A stretch of DNA of 38,498 nt, taken from the IMG/VR virus record IMGVR_UViG_3300005563_000024, positions 1-38,498 of that record, one strand, 5' to 3'. The notes beneath the pieces were generated by a model that was given only the letters and a program-made list of their open reading frames with translations, was not told the DNA's origin and made no database searches. How positions within the stretch are numbered: the stretch's first letter is position 1; each line of letters starts with the position of its first letter. Origin of the DNA: a virus. Both the position numbers and the translations under genes were made by a program. Below are positions 1 through 5,549 of the stretch, piece by piece.

Positions 1-110
1 CATCTTGCGCTTGATCCCAGACCTCTGAGCGGTGCAAATCAGGAACTCGTCCGAGCCCTGCATCTTCCGTGTGGTTTCAATGGTGGCGATTAGCAAGTAG
101 CGACGACGGT
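1..110. repeat. Terminal direct repeat, left copy
   Basis: The first 110 bases are identical to 38389-38498. A coding frame reads through the join, so this is best explained as overlap from assembling a circular or circularly permuted genome of 38,388 bp. A true short terminal repeat in the virion cannot be excluded from sequence alone. Confidence 0.95.
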
Positions 111-132
111 AGACTTTTTTCTTTGTGCTCAC
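1..132 (-). CDS. Hypothetical basic protein, 5' part (gene continues across the contig join)
   Basis: The gene starts with GTG at 132, preceded by a GGGAGGG ribosome binding site, and runs off the left edge. After closing the circle it continues to the TGA at 38299, giving 73 residues that begin MSTKKKVYRRRYLL and end HPHKPRES. The protein is strongly basic (Lys/Arg runs at both ends), with a central stretch likely to form beta strands. I do not recognise the family; a small nucleic-acid-binding protein is possible. The GTG overlaps by 4 bases the stop of a 16-codon mini-ORF, so translation is probably coupled to the genes above. Both fragments in this window belong to one intact gene. Confidence 0.8.
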   Translation of the reverse strand, partial: MSTKKKVYRRRYLLIATIETTRKMQGSDEFLICTAQRSGIKRKM

Positions 133-179
133 GATTGCCCTCCCATTTCACAAACGGAAAGGAATGCGGGTGATGTCAT
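129..179 (-). CDS. Possible 16-residue linking mini-ORF
   Basis: This ATG-TGA frame of 16 residues (MTSPAFLSVCEMGGQS) has a 4-base ATGA overlap with the upstream 49-residue gene and a 4-base GTGA overlap with the next gene. Its 3' end carries the GGGAGGG ribosome binding site of that next gene. It may be a small peptide, or it may simply carry ribosomes across the gap. No family is recognisable at this length. Confidence 0.35.
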   Translation of the reverse strand: MTSPAFLSVCEMGGQS

Positions 180-325
180 TTGGCAGCCTTTCTCAATGTG
201 GTCAGTTGCGCGGCGTATTGCTTGATGGCCTCATGGTCATCCCGGTGCGCCATTGCCTGGACATACCCATAGCCCTGACGCTTCCGCTTGGCGCGGTACT
301 TCTTGAGGCGGGCGGATTGGGTCAT
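176..325 (-). CDS. Small basic hypothetical protein (49 aa)
   Basis: The start ATG at 325 shares one base with the stop of the preceding gene (TAATG), a typical coupled arrangement. The product begins MTQSARLKKYRAKRKRQGYG. Its first 20 residues are very basic and the rest looks helical (DDHEAIKQYAAQLTTLRK). The shape, a basic arm followed by an amphipathic helix, would suit a small DNA-binding or antirestriction-type phage protein, but that is only inference. It stops with a TGA that overlaps the next small frame. Confidence 0.6.
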   Translation of the reverse strand: MTQSARLKKYRAKRKRQGYGYVQAMAHRDDHEAIKQYAAQLTTLRKAAK

Positions 326-675
326 TACCATGCCTCGGACTTGATGCCTTCGGGGAACTCGGCACGCACCTTCTCGCTGATGTCTGCGTACCCCTCATCG
401 CTATAGAGCGTCTTGGCATCAACGCCGGGGACATCCTTCTCGTCCGCATAGTCGCCAATGATGGCGATGCGATCACCGGCCCATGATCCAGCCAGCGGGC
501 CGCCCTTGTCCCAGTCGCCACCTCCACGACCAGCCGATGCGGCAAGCAGGTAGGACAGCGCAGTAACTACGCCACCTTCCGTGCCGAACTCCCACAGCTT
601 GAGCCCGCAGCCCAGCTTGTGTGGGTGTAGCACCTGCTTTTTGTCGAGGTTGAAGACCTTGTGATACTGGCCCAT
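325..675 (-). CDS. Conserved hypothetical protein, MGQYHKVFNLDKKQ type (116 aa)
   Basis: The gene starts at ATG 675 behind an AAGGAG site. The product opens with MGQYHKVFNLDKKQ and a GLKLWEFG segment. From memory, this opening is shared with small hypothetical proteins in actinobacteria and phages, which describe no function. The middle is Gly-rich (AGRGGGDWDKGG), and the second half reads like a compact alpha/beta domain (GDRIAIIGDYADEKD). No catalytic motif is evident. A 14-bp perfect palindrome lies 27 bases upstream of the start, so the gene may have its own control point. Confidence 0.75.
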   Translation of the reverse strand: MGQYHKVFNLDKKQVLHPHKLGCGLKLWEFGTEGGVVTALSYLLAASAGRGGGDWDKGGPLAGSWAGDRIAIIGDYADEKDVPGVDAKTLYSDEGYADISEKVRAEFPEGIKSEAW

Positions 676-701
676 GACTATCTCCTTGCCCTACTGGTTA
701 G

Positions 702-715
702 CATGAACGTTCATG
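702..715. promoter_or_regulatory. 14-bp perfect palindrome, possible operator
   Basis: The sequence catgaacgttcatg is a perfect palindrome in the 94-base gap between the methyltransferase-like gene and the 116-residue gene. It sits 27 bases before the latter's start. It could be an operator half-site pair, but I found no second copy and no obvious promoter next to it. Confidence 0.3.
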
Positions 716-769
716 AAGTCAACCCCAAACCCGTCCGAGGGGATTCCCGCCTGTGCTAAGGGGGAAGGG

Positions 770-1360
770 TTAGGACCATTGATCTGCCATCGCATCCGCA
801 ATTCCCTGATAGGTCCTGCTCCGATCCTTCCACCGATCCTTTCCAGGCGGCATGAAGTGCACACGCGGATCGCGTCCCTCAACGATATTCGTCGGCACCA
901 GCTTGGGCAGGTTATGCAACCACAGACAGGTCGCCTTGGTTTCACCGTGACCGAATTGCCACGGCTGAATGATCTGATCCGGCTTGCGGTAATGGGTGGA
1001 CATGATGCCAATGGGATTTTCGATGGCCCATGGCAAGTCCATGGCAGTGAACTTCAGGAAGAACTCTATCGACTTCCGCTGACTTCCGTTGGCCCGCTTC
1101 TCTGGCCACCAACGCGAGCCGCTGTTGCACAGGTCGGTACATGGTGGAAACGCGATCACCATACCCCATGAGCTACCGGAGATGACGGACCAGCAATCGC
1201 CTTGGATGTGATACGGGCTATTGTCCTCGCTGGGCAACAGGTCGCAGGACCAGGCATCATGGCCCTTGGCGCGAAATGCTTCGCGGACTCGCCCCGAGTA
1301 TTCGCAAGCCGCCAAGACCCTGAGCACCTTCCCCTCCGTTCCTGGCTTGTTCTCGGTCAT
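770..1360 (-). CDS. Small cytosine-C5-methyltransferase-like protein (196 aa)
   Basis: The N-terminus (VLRVLAACEYSGRVREAF, residues 12-29) resembles the AdoMet-binding motif I of C5 DNA methyltransferases. FPPCTDLC (71-78) resembles the PPC catalytic loop of motif IV with its Cys. IENPIG, about residue 117, matches the ENV/ENP motif VI. At 196 residues it is much shorter than typical Dcm enzymes and lacks a clear target-recognition domain, so it may be a minimal methyltransferase or a relative with another activity. The start at 1360 is chosen because it overlaps by 4 bases (ATGA) the stop of the 28-residue membrane peptide upstream. An in-frame ATG at 1372 lacks a ribosome site. It could protect phage DNA from host restriction. 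Confidence 0.75.
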   Translation of the reverse strand: MTENKPGTEGKVLRVLAACEYSGRVREAFRAKGHDAWSCDLLPSEDNSPYHIQGDCWSVISGSSWGMVIAFPPCTDLCNSGSRWWPEKRANGSQRKSIEFFLKFTAMDLPWAIENPIGIMSTHYRKPDQIIQPWQFGHGETKATCLWLHNLPKLVPTNIVEGRDPRVHFMPPGKDRWKDRSRTYQGIADAMADQWS

Positions 1361-1443
1361 GGCCGCAACCATAGAAAGATGGCGAAAGCGATCTCACCAG
1401 CCAGCAGGTACAAGCAGATGGCGACTGGATGAAAGCAGTTCAT
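1357..1443 (-). CDS. 28-residue membrane peptide
   Basis: This frame of 28 residues starts ATG at 1443, overlapping the stop of the gene above by ATGA. It ends with a TGA overlapping the methyltransferase start at 1360. Residues 7-26 (VAICLYLLAGEIAFAIFLWL) are almost entirely hydrophobic with one Glu, enough for a single membrane helix. Small peptides of this type in phages can be holin accessories or exclusion factors, but there is no direct evidence here. Tight overlaps on both sides are the main support. Confidence 0.5.
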   Translation of the reverse strand: MNCFHPVAICLYLLAGEIAFAIFLWLRP

Positions 1444-1646
1444 GCCTCACCCTGCCACGTCATGGCGCACGCATCGTTGCAGTACCAGACGCCCTGCGAA
1501 TGGCATCCGCGAGACTTATCCACCTCGCACTTGCAGAGCGGGCAGAAATGTGTGCGTCCATCGTTCAGCCGGTCACGCTCGCGGCGCTGGCTGTCCTCAA
1601 TGGCAGAACGAAAGAAGCTGATGTCTACGCTCTTGCGCGTGCTCAT
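1440..1646 (-). CDS. Small zinc-finger-like protein (68 aa)
   Basis: The product has a basic helical N-terminal half (FRSAIEDSQRRERDRLNDG) followed by CPLCKCEV and a second cluster, GCHSQGVWYCNDAC, about residues 35-60. The spacing suggests a zinc-binding fold that could contact DNA, RNA or another protein. The start at 1646 overlaps the upstream stop by 4 bases (ATGA), and its own stop overlaps the 28-residue membrane peptide the same way. I do not recognise a named family. Confidence 0.7.
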   Translation of the reverse strand: MSTRKSVDISFFRSAIEDSQRRERDRLNDGRTHFCPLCKCEVDKSRGCHSQGVWYCNDACAMTWQGEA

Positions 1647-1975
1647 GGCCTCAGCCCCTTACTGCGTAAAATCTGTGAGAAAAGTAAACCTGCCTCCTTC
1701 GCCGCCTTTGGGGATGGTGGAGGGCGGGGAGGTGGGGGTGTGAGGGTGGCGTCTTGTTCGTCCTTGGCGTACTGGCGGCAGAGCGTTTCCACTTGTCCAC
1801 TCCACCGCGCATCGGGCTCCAGCGCATCAGCCGCTTTCAGAACGCGACGCCAGCCATGCAGGTCAACCACGCGCGCCCATGCGTCCCACAGGTCATGGCG
1901 GAGCTTGCCCTTGCCGACGATGGCAGCCAACTGCTTGTATTCGGGGTGGAATGGTGTCTCCGAGAACGGGATCAC
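1643..1975 (-). CDS. Hypothetical protein (110 aa)
   Basis: I chose GTG at 1975 because it overlaps by 4 bases (GTGA) the stop of the gene above and follows a GGCGGG site. A GTG 12 bases earlier is the alternative. The product begins MIPFSETPFHPEYKQL and contains a Trp-rich helical stretch (DLWDAWARVVDLHGWRRVLKAADAL). It ends after a proline run (TPPPPRPPPSP) with a short basic tail. The helical part resembles small phage replication-associated helper proteins only in general character; no function is assigned. Confidence 0.7.
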   Translation of the reverse strand: MIPFSETPFHPEYKQLAAIVGKGKLRHDLWDAWARVVDLHGWRRVLKAADALEPDARWSGQVETLCRQYAKDEQDATLTPPPPRPPPSPKAAKEAGLLFSQILRSKGLRP

Positions 1976-2196
1976 TTGACCCGCCACACGCCAATGGTTG
2001 ATGGTCCAGTTGAGCGCAGTGAGAACTTGAATCCGAGCTTGCGTCCCCAGTACAGGATGGATGAGCGAATGCTGTCGTGCTTGTCTAGCGGCACCTCAAA
2101 CATCTCCCCCATGCGCATTGACTGGAACGGGTAGATGGGCTTGCGTCCGGCCTTGATCTTTGGCAGAGGCGCTCTGGATAGTTTGTAGGTGCTCAT
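1972..2196 (-). CDS. Hypothetical basic protein (74 aa) with start codon in a hairpin
   Basis: The product starts MSTYKLSRAPLPKIKAGRK and has a basic N-terminus. It then shows a compact domain (YPFQSMRMGEMFEVPLDKHDSIRSSI) with a pattern seen in small phage proteins that mimic DNA-binding beta-sheet modules. No ribosome binding site precedes the ATG at 2196. The bases just upstream are ACCTCC, and the AT of the start codon lies inside the 3' arm of a 14-bp perfect inverted repeat. Initiation is therefore probably controlled by folding or by translation of the upstream frame. Confidence 0.7.
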   Translation of the reverse strand: MSTYKLSRAPLPKIKAGRKPIYPFQSMRMGEMFEVPLDKHDSIRSSILYWGRKLGFKFSLRSTGPSTIGVWRVK

Positions 2197-2277
2197 GGAG
2201 GTATTTTATTTCCATTTATTCCGTTGAGTCAACTGCCAATCCGCGTCACCATTCCCTCATCAGTAAAATACCTCCAT
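2195..2277 (-). promoter_or_regulatory. 14-bp inverted repeat sequestering a start codon
   Basis: The arms 2195-2208 (atggaggtatttta) and 2264-2277 (taaaatacctccat) are perfectly complementary, with a 55-base loop. In the minus-strand transcript the 5' arm contains GGAGG and the 3' arm contains CCUCC plus the AU of the start codon at 2196. Pairing would hide that start. The 5' arm also encodes the last codons of the upstream candidate frame ending at 2260, which would let translating ribosomes open the stem. Confidence 0.55.
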
Positions 2278-2472
2278 CCAAAGCGCCGCCACCTTTACTC
2301 CCGTATCGCCTTTTGGCTGAGGGAGCAAGTATCTATACCCTATCTCAGTTGTAATCCTGCGAGCTTCGGTGCCAGAGAGAGCCACGCGGGGCTGGGAGTT
2401 TGGCAGGAGGCGAAGTGCGAAGCGGAACCCTTTCGAGAGGCCCGCAGGATGTTCAACGTCACAACTCAGCAT
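2260..2472 (-). CDS. Uncertain small ORF (70 aa)
   Basis: This frame starts at ATG 2472 (MLSCDVEHPAGLSKGFRF) and ends MEVFY, its last codons forming the 5' arm of the inverted repeat described at 2195-2277. There is no clear ribosome binding site. The composition (several Leu/Arg/Pro stretches) is not convincing as a protein. It overlaps the end of another weak frame by 14 bases. It may be a real leader whose translation controls the next gene, or chance coding in a structured RNA region. Confidence 0.35.
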   Translation of the reverse strand: MLSCDVEHPAGLSKGFRFALRLLPNSQPRVALSGTEARRITTEIGYRYLLPQPKGDTGVKVAALWMEVFY

Positions 2473-2641
2473 CCACGGCAATGCGGCTGATAGCGTCCCC
2501 TACTTGGTATTTAGCTGGCTCTCTCCGACTAAGCCGGAATGAATCAGCCCCGCGCCTTGTAGATTCACCATCAGCGACCCTGGTTTGTGCGCATTGCCCT
2601 TCGAGGCTCGCGCATCGCCGTGACTGCTGCCCATCCGCCAC
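2459..2641 (-). CDS. Uncertain small ORF (about 60 aa)
   Basis: The frame could start at GTG 2641 or TTG 2647 and ends DAISRIAVDAEL. Neither start has a ribosome site. A competing frame (ATG near 2628, 44 residues) covers the same bases. Arg and Ser dominate. I list it because the stretch between the firm genes at 2196 and 2664 is otherwise unexplained. It may be non-coding. Confidence 0.25.
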   Translation of the reverse strand: MADGQQSRRCASLEGQCAQTRVADGESTRRGADSFRLSRREPAKYQVGDAISRIAVDAEL

Positions 2642-2663
2642 ACTCAAGGGGCTAAGGTAGGGT

Positions 2664-2885
2664 CTATGCTTTTGATTTCTTTCTTCCTCTACGACAGGCT
2701 GCTGTCGCTCTCTTGTGTCTACGGGCAGCGAACTGGACCTTGTGTCCACGCCCCCACTTCACGACACGGAACACCATCTCATGGACCAATCCGCAATCAC
2801 AGCAGTCCATGCGATAGCCCGCCATGCGCGGTTGAATCCAGACGGACCAGCCGTCTTCTTGTTCGCGAATCTTTGGGTATCTCAT
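2664..2885 (-). CDS. Small conserved phage protein, Cys-pair type (73 aa)
   Basis: The product begins MRYPKIREQEDGWSVWIQ and contains MDCCDCGLVHEM (residues 26-37), then a basic C-terminus ending RRGRKKSKA. Short proteins with this layout (aromatic beta-strand start, CCDCGLVH motif, basic tail) occur in many phage accessory regions without known function. The Cys cluster and basic tail suggest metal-assisted nucleic-acid binding, as inference. The start at 2885 overlaps the preceding gene's stop by ATGA. Confidence 0.75.
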   Translation of the reverse strand: MRYPKIREQEDGWSVWIQPRMAGYRMDCCDCGLVHEMVFRVVKWGRGHKVQFAARRHKRATAACRRGRKKSKA

Positions 2886-3061
2886 GGCATAACCTCGTGC
2901 TCATCGATGTGGCAACTGATGTAGCTACTCCGACCAGGCTCTTTCGCACTGGAAGCCGCCCACGCCGCGCTTTCCTTGGTCGCACAGACGCAAATAACCT
3001 CTTCGTAGTCCGAGCCATAGTTGCCGTTCTCTGTAACGCCTATAACGATGTAGACCTTCAT
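2882..3061 (-). CDS. Hypothetical protein (59 aa)
   Basis: The start at 3061 is set by a 4-base ATGA overlap with the upstream gene's stop; an in-frame ATG 12 bases earlier is less likely. The product MKVYIVIGVTENGNYGSDYEE reads as a beta-alpha unit with a short C-terminal strand (YISCHIDEHEVMP). Small proteins with a VYIVIGxxE opening are common in phage accessory regions. No enzymatic motif is visible. Confidence 0.7.
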   Translation of the reverse strand: MKVYIVIGVTENGNYGSDYEEVICVCATKESAAWAASSAKEPGRSSYISCHIDEHEVMP

Positions 3062-3663
3062 TGGGAGCGCCACACCATGCTTAGGAGCGCGTCACGGAAC
3101 TCGATCGGAGTTGCGCTGGCTTCCTTAGCGGTCAGCCCTGGCTTGTAGTTGCCGGGAGCCTTTCGGTCGTAGTGCCCAATCCAGTGCGTCCCCGGCTTGC
3201 GATCCCAGCGCAGTTCGGGCGGTGAGCCAGAGCCACAATAGAACAGCCATGTGCGCTTGCGGGCCTTATGGCCGTAGGCTGATTGCCATACCTCACAGGC
3301 GTACTCGCAGGCATCACCAGGGCCAGTCCAGTCGTGGATCTGCCAGCCAATCCCCATTGGCTTTGTCAGCCCGTGATGCGCCCACGCATAGGTGTCGGCG
3401 GGATGCTCCAGCACTCCGCCCCACTTGCGCACACTGGCCAATGCGGACGCGAAACATCCGCCGTCGTTTCCAGGGCGATTCTTCTCCTTGGGCCAGCGCT
3501 TGTAATTCACGCGAGCGAAGCGGCCCCACAGCTGACAGGGCGGATGCGCCACAACGGGATGCGGACCGATATACTTCCTGGCATCCCGCGACTCCGGCCA
3601 GGGGTCCACTCCATCGATGCCGTAGTAACAGCCATTTTCTTGGACGAATAGCGCAGCGATCAT
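3058..3663 (-). CDS. C5-methyltransferase-like conserved phage protein (201 aa)
   Basis: From ATG 3663 the product begins MIAALFVQENGCYYGIDGVD. It carries VVAHPPCQLWG (residues 37-47), which resembles a PPCQ methyltransferase loop, and GGVLEHPADTYAW (82-94), which may replace the ENV motif. It lacks a glycine-rich AdoMet motif I, so activity is uncertain. An upstream ATG at 3720 in frame would add 19 hydrophobic residues, but the family-like start and a hairpin between the two favour 3663. Together with the protein at 770-1360 it makes two PPC-loop proteins in one small genome. It ends by ATGA overlap with the 59-residue gene. Confidence 0.7.
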   Translation of the reverse strand: MIAALFVQENGCYYGIDGVDPWPESRDARKYIGPHPVVAHPPCQLWGRFARVNYKRWPKEKNRPGNDGGCFASALASVRKWGGVLEHPADTYAWAHHGLTKPMGIGWQIHDWTGPGDACEYACEVWQSAYGHKARKRTWLFYCGSGSPPELRWDRKPGTHWIGHYDRKAPGNYKPGLTAKEASATPIEFRDALLSMVWRSQ

Positions 3664-3681
3664 AAGCACCCAGAAACACAG

Positions 3682-3745
3682 CAACCTAAGAAACCCACTG
3701 GTAGCACCCGGCGAACTCATGACCGGCAGTGGGAATCTTAGGTTG
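3682..3745 (-). promoter_or_regulatory. Long imperfect hairpin in a 5' leader
   Basis: Arms 3682-3700 and 3727-3745 pair over 19 positions with two mismatches, around a 26-base loop. On the minus-strand transcript the stem ends 18 nt before the ATG at 3663. There is no T-tract, so it is not a simple terminator. A structured leader or protein-binding RNA element is more likely. Confidence 0.5.
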
Positions 3746-3979
3746 TTGAGCGAGTTCTGGTCATAGGTCTGGCGACGGTGCTACCCGCTGATGCCAACGG
3801 GCGCAACGATAAGCAAGTAAGTCCCACGTCAAGCGAGTGCCGAACGCGGGGATAGGTGTGGTCGACCAATCCGCCGCTTTCTTGTCCGAATCCTGTATAA
3901 GCCAGTTCATCGACTGCCACTTACGTTGGTCGACGACCCCGCCCCTTGCCCCGCCTCGCCCACGGATAGGGTGGGTGGG

Positions 3980-4162
3980 ATGAAGCTGGTCGTCCTGCAG
4001 TGTGCCGACGCATGGGCGCTCAAGCGAGGCTGGGCGCATCCAGATCCGCATAACGTTATCACGCTGGACGATGCCATGCCTCGCCGCGACACATTGGATG
4101 GCGCATGGAGCGACGATCAGCCTGCCGATGAGGTAGCGGATGATGCCGGCATCGGAGGCTGA
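3980..4162 (+). CDS. Possible plus-strand hypothetical protein (60 aa)
   Basis: The frame starts at ATG 3980 after a G-rich stretch (gggtgggtggg) that could serve as a weak ribosome site. The product, MKLVVLQCADAWALKRGW..., is acidic at the C-terminus (DEVADDAGIGG). The strand is opposite to all neighbours. Two hairpins followed by T-rich bases lie downstream at 4420 and 4514 in the right orientation to end a transcript. I do not recognise a family, and the frame could be chance. Confidence 0.35.
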   Translation: MKLVVLQCADAWALKRGWAHPDPHNVITLDDAMPRRDTLDGAWSDDQPADEVADDAGIGG

Positions 4163-4419
4163 TCCCCGCTGACAGGGCTTGTGCTGTGGGAATGGGGTGG
4201 TAGGAAAGCGGTCAATCCCATTGCATGCGTGCCGGGTTCACATCCGGCGTACGATACTCAAGCGGTGCAGTGACCCGAACCTACAGGGCGCATGGGACGA
4301 AGCCGATCAGCCCAGCCGAGGTTGATGCGTTCTGGGGATAAACTCCTGGAGCCGGTGAAGGCAAGGCGGTGGCCGACAATTCGGACCTTGGAATCCTTGG
4401 GCCACACGAACGCACGATT

Positions 4420-4446
4420 GACCCGGCTTAGCGGCTGGGTCTTTTC
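4420..4446 (+). terminator. Terminator-like hairpin
   Basis: GACCC.GC pairs with GC.GGGTC around a short loop with one internal mismatch, followed by TTTTC. Orientation is plus strand, downstream of the possible gene at 3980-4162. Confidence 0.4.
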
Positions 4447-4513
4447 GTTGACAAACGCTGTCACCCGTGTACGTAGTGCGCCAATGCCGGTTGGCTACCG
4501 GCTAAGCCTGACG

Positions 4514-4549
4514 GACCACGGTGGATTGAACCCCGTGGTCTTGTCGTTT
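4514..4549 (+). terminator. Perfect 8-bp stem followed by T-rich tail
   Basis: gaccacgg (4514-4521) pairs perfectly with ccgtggtc (4533-4540) around an 11-base loop, followed by ttgtcgttt. It could terminate plus-strand transcription before the minus-strand genes at 4569. The T-tract is interrupted, so this is weak. Confidence 0.35.
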
Positions 4550-4568
4550 AGTGGCGCTAGGATCGATT

Positions 4569-4790
4569 CTAAGCCACGATCTCCCCATGAAGGTGGAGAC
4601 AGAGCCATTGGTAGGTTCCGCTGCCTGGCGTCCACCACGTTCCCGCCCGTACCAGCCCAGCCTCATGGAACACGTCCAGCACATCATGGATGGTAGCGCC
4701 GTCGGGCTGACAGTCGGCCAGCTTGATGAACTCACGGAGTTGGGTCTGTTCGACTAGGAGGGCGCGGATACGCCAGGAGTGGTCGATCAT
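4569..4790 (-). CDS. Hypothetical protein, winged-helix-like (73 aa)
   Basis: The start at 4790 follows AGGAGGG and overlaps the preceding stop by ATGA. The product begins MIDHSWRIRALLVEQTQL and continues LREFIKLADCQPDGATIHDVLDVFHEAGLVRAGTWWTP. This helix-turn-helix-like pattern followed by Trp-rich strands resembles a small winged-helix fold. A role as DNA-binding accessory protein is inference. It is the last gene before the hairpin-rich gap. Confidence 0.7.
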   Translation of the reverse strand: MIDHSWRIRALLVEQTQLREFIKLADCQPDGATIHDVLDVFHEAGLVRAGTWWTPGSGTYQWLCLHLHGEIVA

Positions 4791-4981
4791 CGGCAATTCC
4801 CTCCTGTCCACGGTGGGCGAGTGATGCCTGACGAGAAGAACCTTCCCGACCGATTGACCGCACCCGCCGCCCTGAGTTGCCGTCCGGCCTCACGCACTCC
4901 TATACCCATCGCTTCGGCACATGCGCCAGCGGTTAGGCCGATGGTGCTCAGCTTGGTCAGGACGGAGGGTGGGAGGTTCAC
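4787..4981 (-). CDS. Small HTH-like hypothetical protein (64 aa)
   Basis: The start is GTG 4981, overlapping the lipoprotein gene's stop as GTGA. The product MNLPPSVLTKLSTIGLTAGACAEAMGIGVREAGRQLRAAG has the spacing of a helix-turn-helix (LTAGACAEAMGIGVREAGRQL, about residues 16-36). It ends in a short Arg/Ser tail. It could be a small regulator of the early genes. There is no family match I can name. Confidence 0.65.
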   Translation of the reverse strand: MNLPPSVLTKLSTIGLTAGACAEAMGIGVREAGRQLRAAGAVNRSGRFFSSGITRPPWTGGNCR

Positions 4982-5193
4982 TGCCGCACCCGCTCAACCA
5001 GTTTCATCCCGCTCTGAGGATCAGTCCCGTACTGCGCCCAACCATTCGGTACCGGGCCGTAGGTGCGACTGCGCTCGACAACGGGGCCGGTAGCCTCGAC
5101 CTGTGGTGATGATGCCTGTGGATCGGAGGTGAACACCACGGACAGCTTGCAGCCGGGGAGTAGGGCGAGAGCAGACAAGAGGAGCGATCTCAC
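4978..5193 (-). CDS. Small lipoprotein (71 aa)
   Basis: The first 15 residues (MRSLLLSALALLPGC) form a signal peptide with a lipobox (LLPGC), so the mature protein would start at Cys15 and be lipid-anchored. The remaining 57 residues are polar, with PNGWAQYG and a short amphipathic end. Phage lipoproteins of this size can be outer-membrane spanins or superinfection-exclusion proteins. It is several kilobases from the lysozyme, so exclusion is as likely as lysis. Start and stop both overlap the neighbouring genes by 4 bases. Confidence 0.7.
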   Translation of the reverse strand: MRSLLLSALALLPGCKLSVVFTSDPQASSPQVEATGPVVERSRTYGPVPNGWAQYGTDPQSGMKLVERVRQ

Positions 5194-5549
5194 ATCCCCT
5201 CCAGTTTAGCGAGGGCAGCAGATAGGCCATCGTTCGCCTTGATTCTGGCCCCATGCATCTCGCCCATGCCAACTTCGATTGGTCCGCACTCAATATACAG
5301 GTCGATCATATCCTCAACGCGCCGTAGTGCCTGAGCGGCAGAGGCAACCGCTAGGAGGGCTTCGATGTTGTTGCGGAGGGCGACAAATAGGGCCGCATCT
5401 TCCTCCGTGCTGCACAATGCCACTGATTCAGATAGGGAGCCGTTCGCCTGAACGATGTAGACCAAGCCGTTGTTCACGGAGTCAGCGGTAGCCAGGGGCG
5501 CTTTTGTCGCCTTCTCCAGCAGAGCGCGCAGGGAATCTATTGTGCTCAT
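5190..5549 (-). CDS. Hypothetical protein (119 aa)
   Basis: The start at 5549 is fixed by an ATGA overlap with the upstream coiled-coil gene. The product begins MSTIDSLRALLEKATKAPLATADS, followed by beta-strand segments (GLVYIVQANGSLSESVALCSTEEDAALFVALRNNIEALLAVA) and a helical end. Phage proteins with an AALFVALRNNIEALLA-type segment are common small hypothetical proteins, often encoded near recombination genes. No function is known to me. Confidence 0.75.
   Translation of the reverse strand: MSTIDSLRALLEKATKAPLATADSVNNGLVYIVQANGSLSESVALCSTEEDAALFVALRNNIEALLAVASAAQALRRVEDMIDLYIECGPIEVGMGEMHGARIKANDGLSAALAKLEGM

Larger units (their letters stand above)
3746..4568. other. Mostly non-coding, hairpin-rich stretch of about 0.8 kb
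   Basis: No minus-strand gene with a ribosome site is visible here, in contrast to the dense packing elsewhere. Weak frames include a 49-residue minus frame at 3761-3910 with no good start signal. The stretch contains one possible plus-strand gene (3980-4162), two terminator-like hairpins on the plus strand, and a stem at about 4231-4250 (gccgg/ccggc). It could hold a small RNA or a replication origin, but no iterons or known RNA family can be recognised by eye. Confidence 0.45.

Noticed and set aside
1221-1979. Plus-strand frame of 252 residues
   Set aside because: It lies antisense to four well-supported minus-strand genes joined by 4-base overlaps; composition is Arg/Ser/Ala-rich as in a shadow frame.
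4190-4260. tRNA-like look, with GGTGGTAG and a GGGTTCACATCC T-arm-like segment
   Set aside because: No pairing 7-bp acceptor stem or anticodon arm could be built, and the conserved A58 position is C.
4505-4560. Minus-strand GGGTTCAATCC, like a tRNA 3' half or attP core
   Set aside because: The rest of a tRNA is missing, the sequence is fully explained by an 8-bp hairpin, and no integrase gene exists in the genome.
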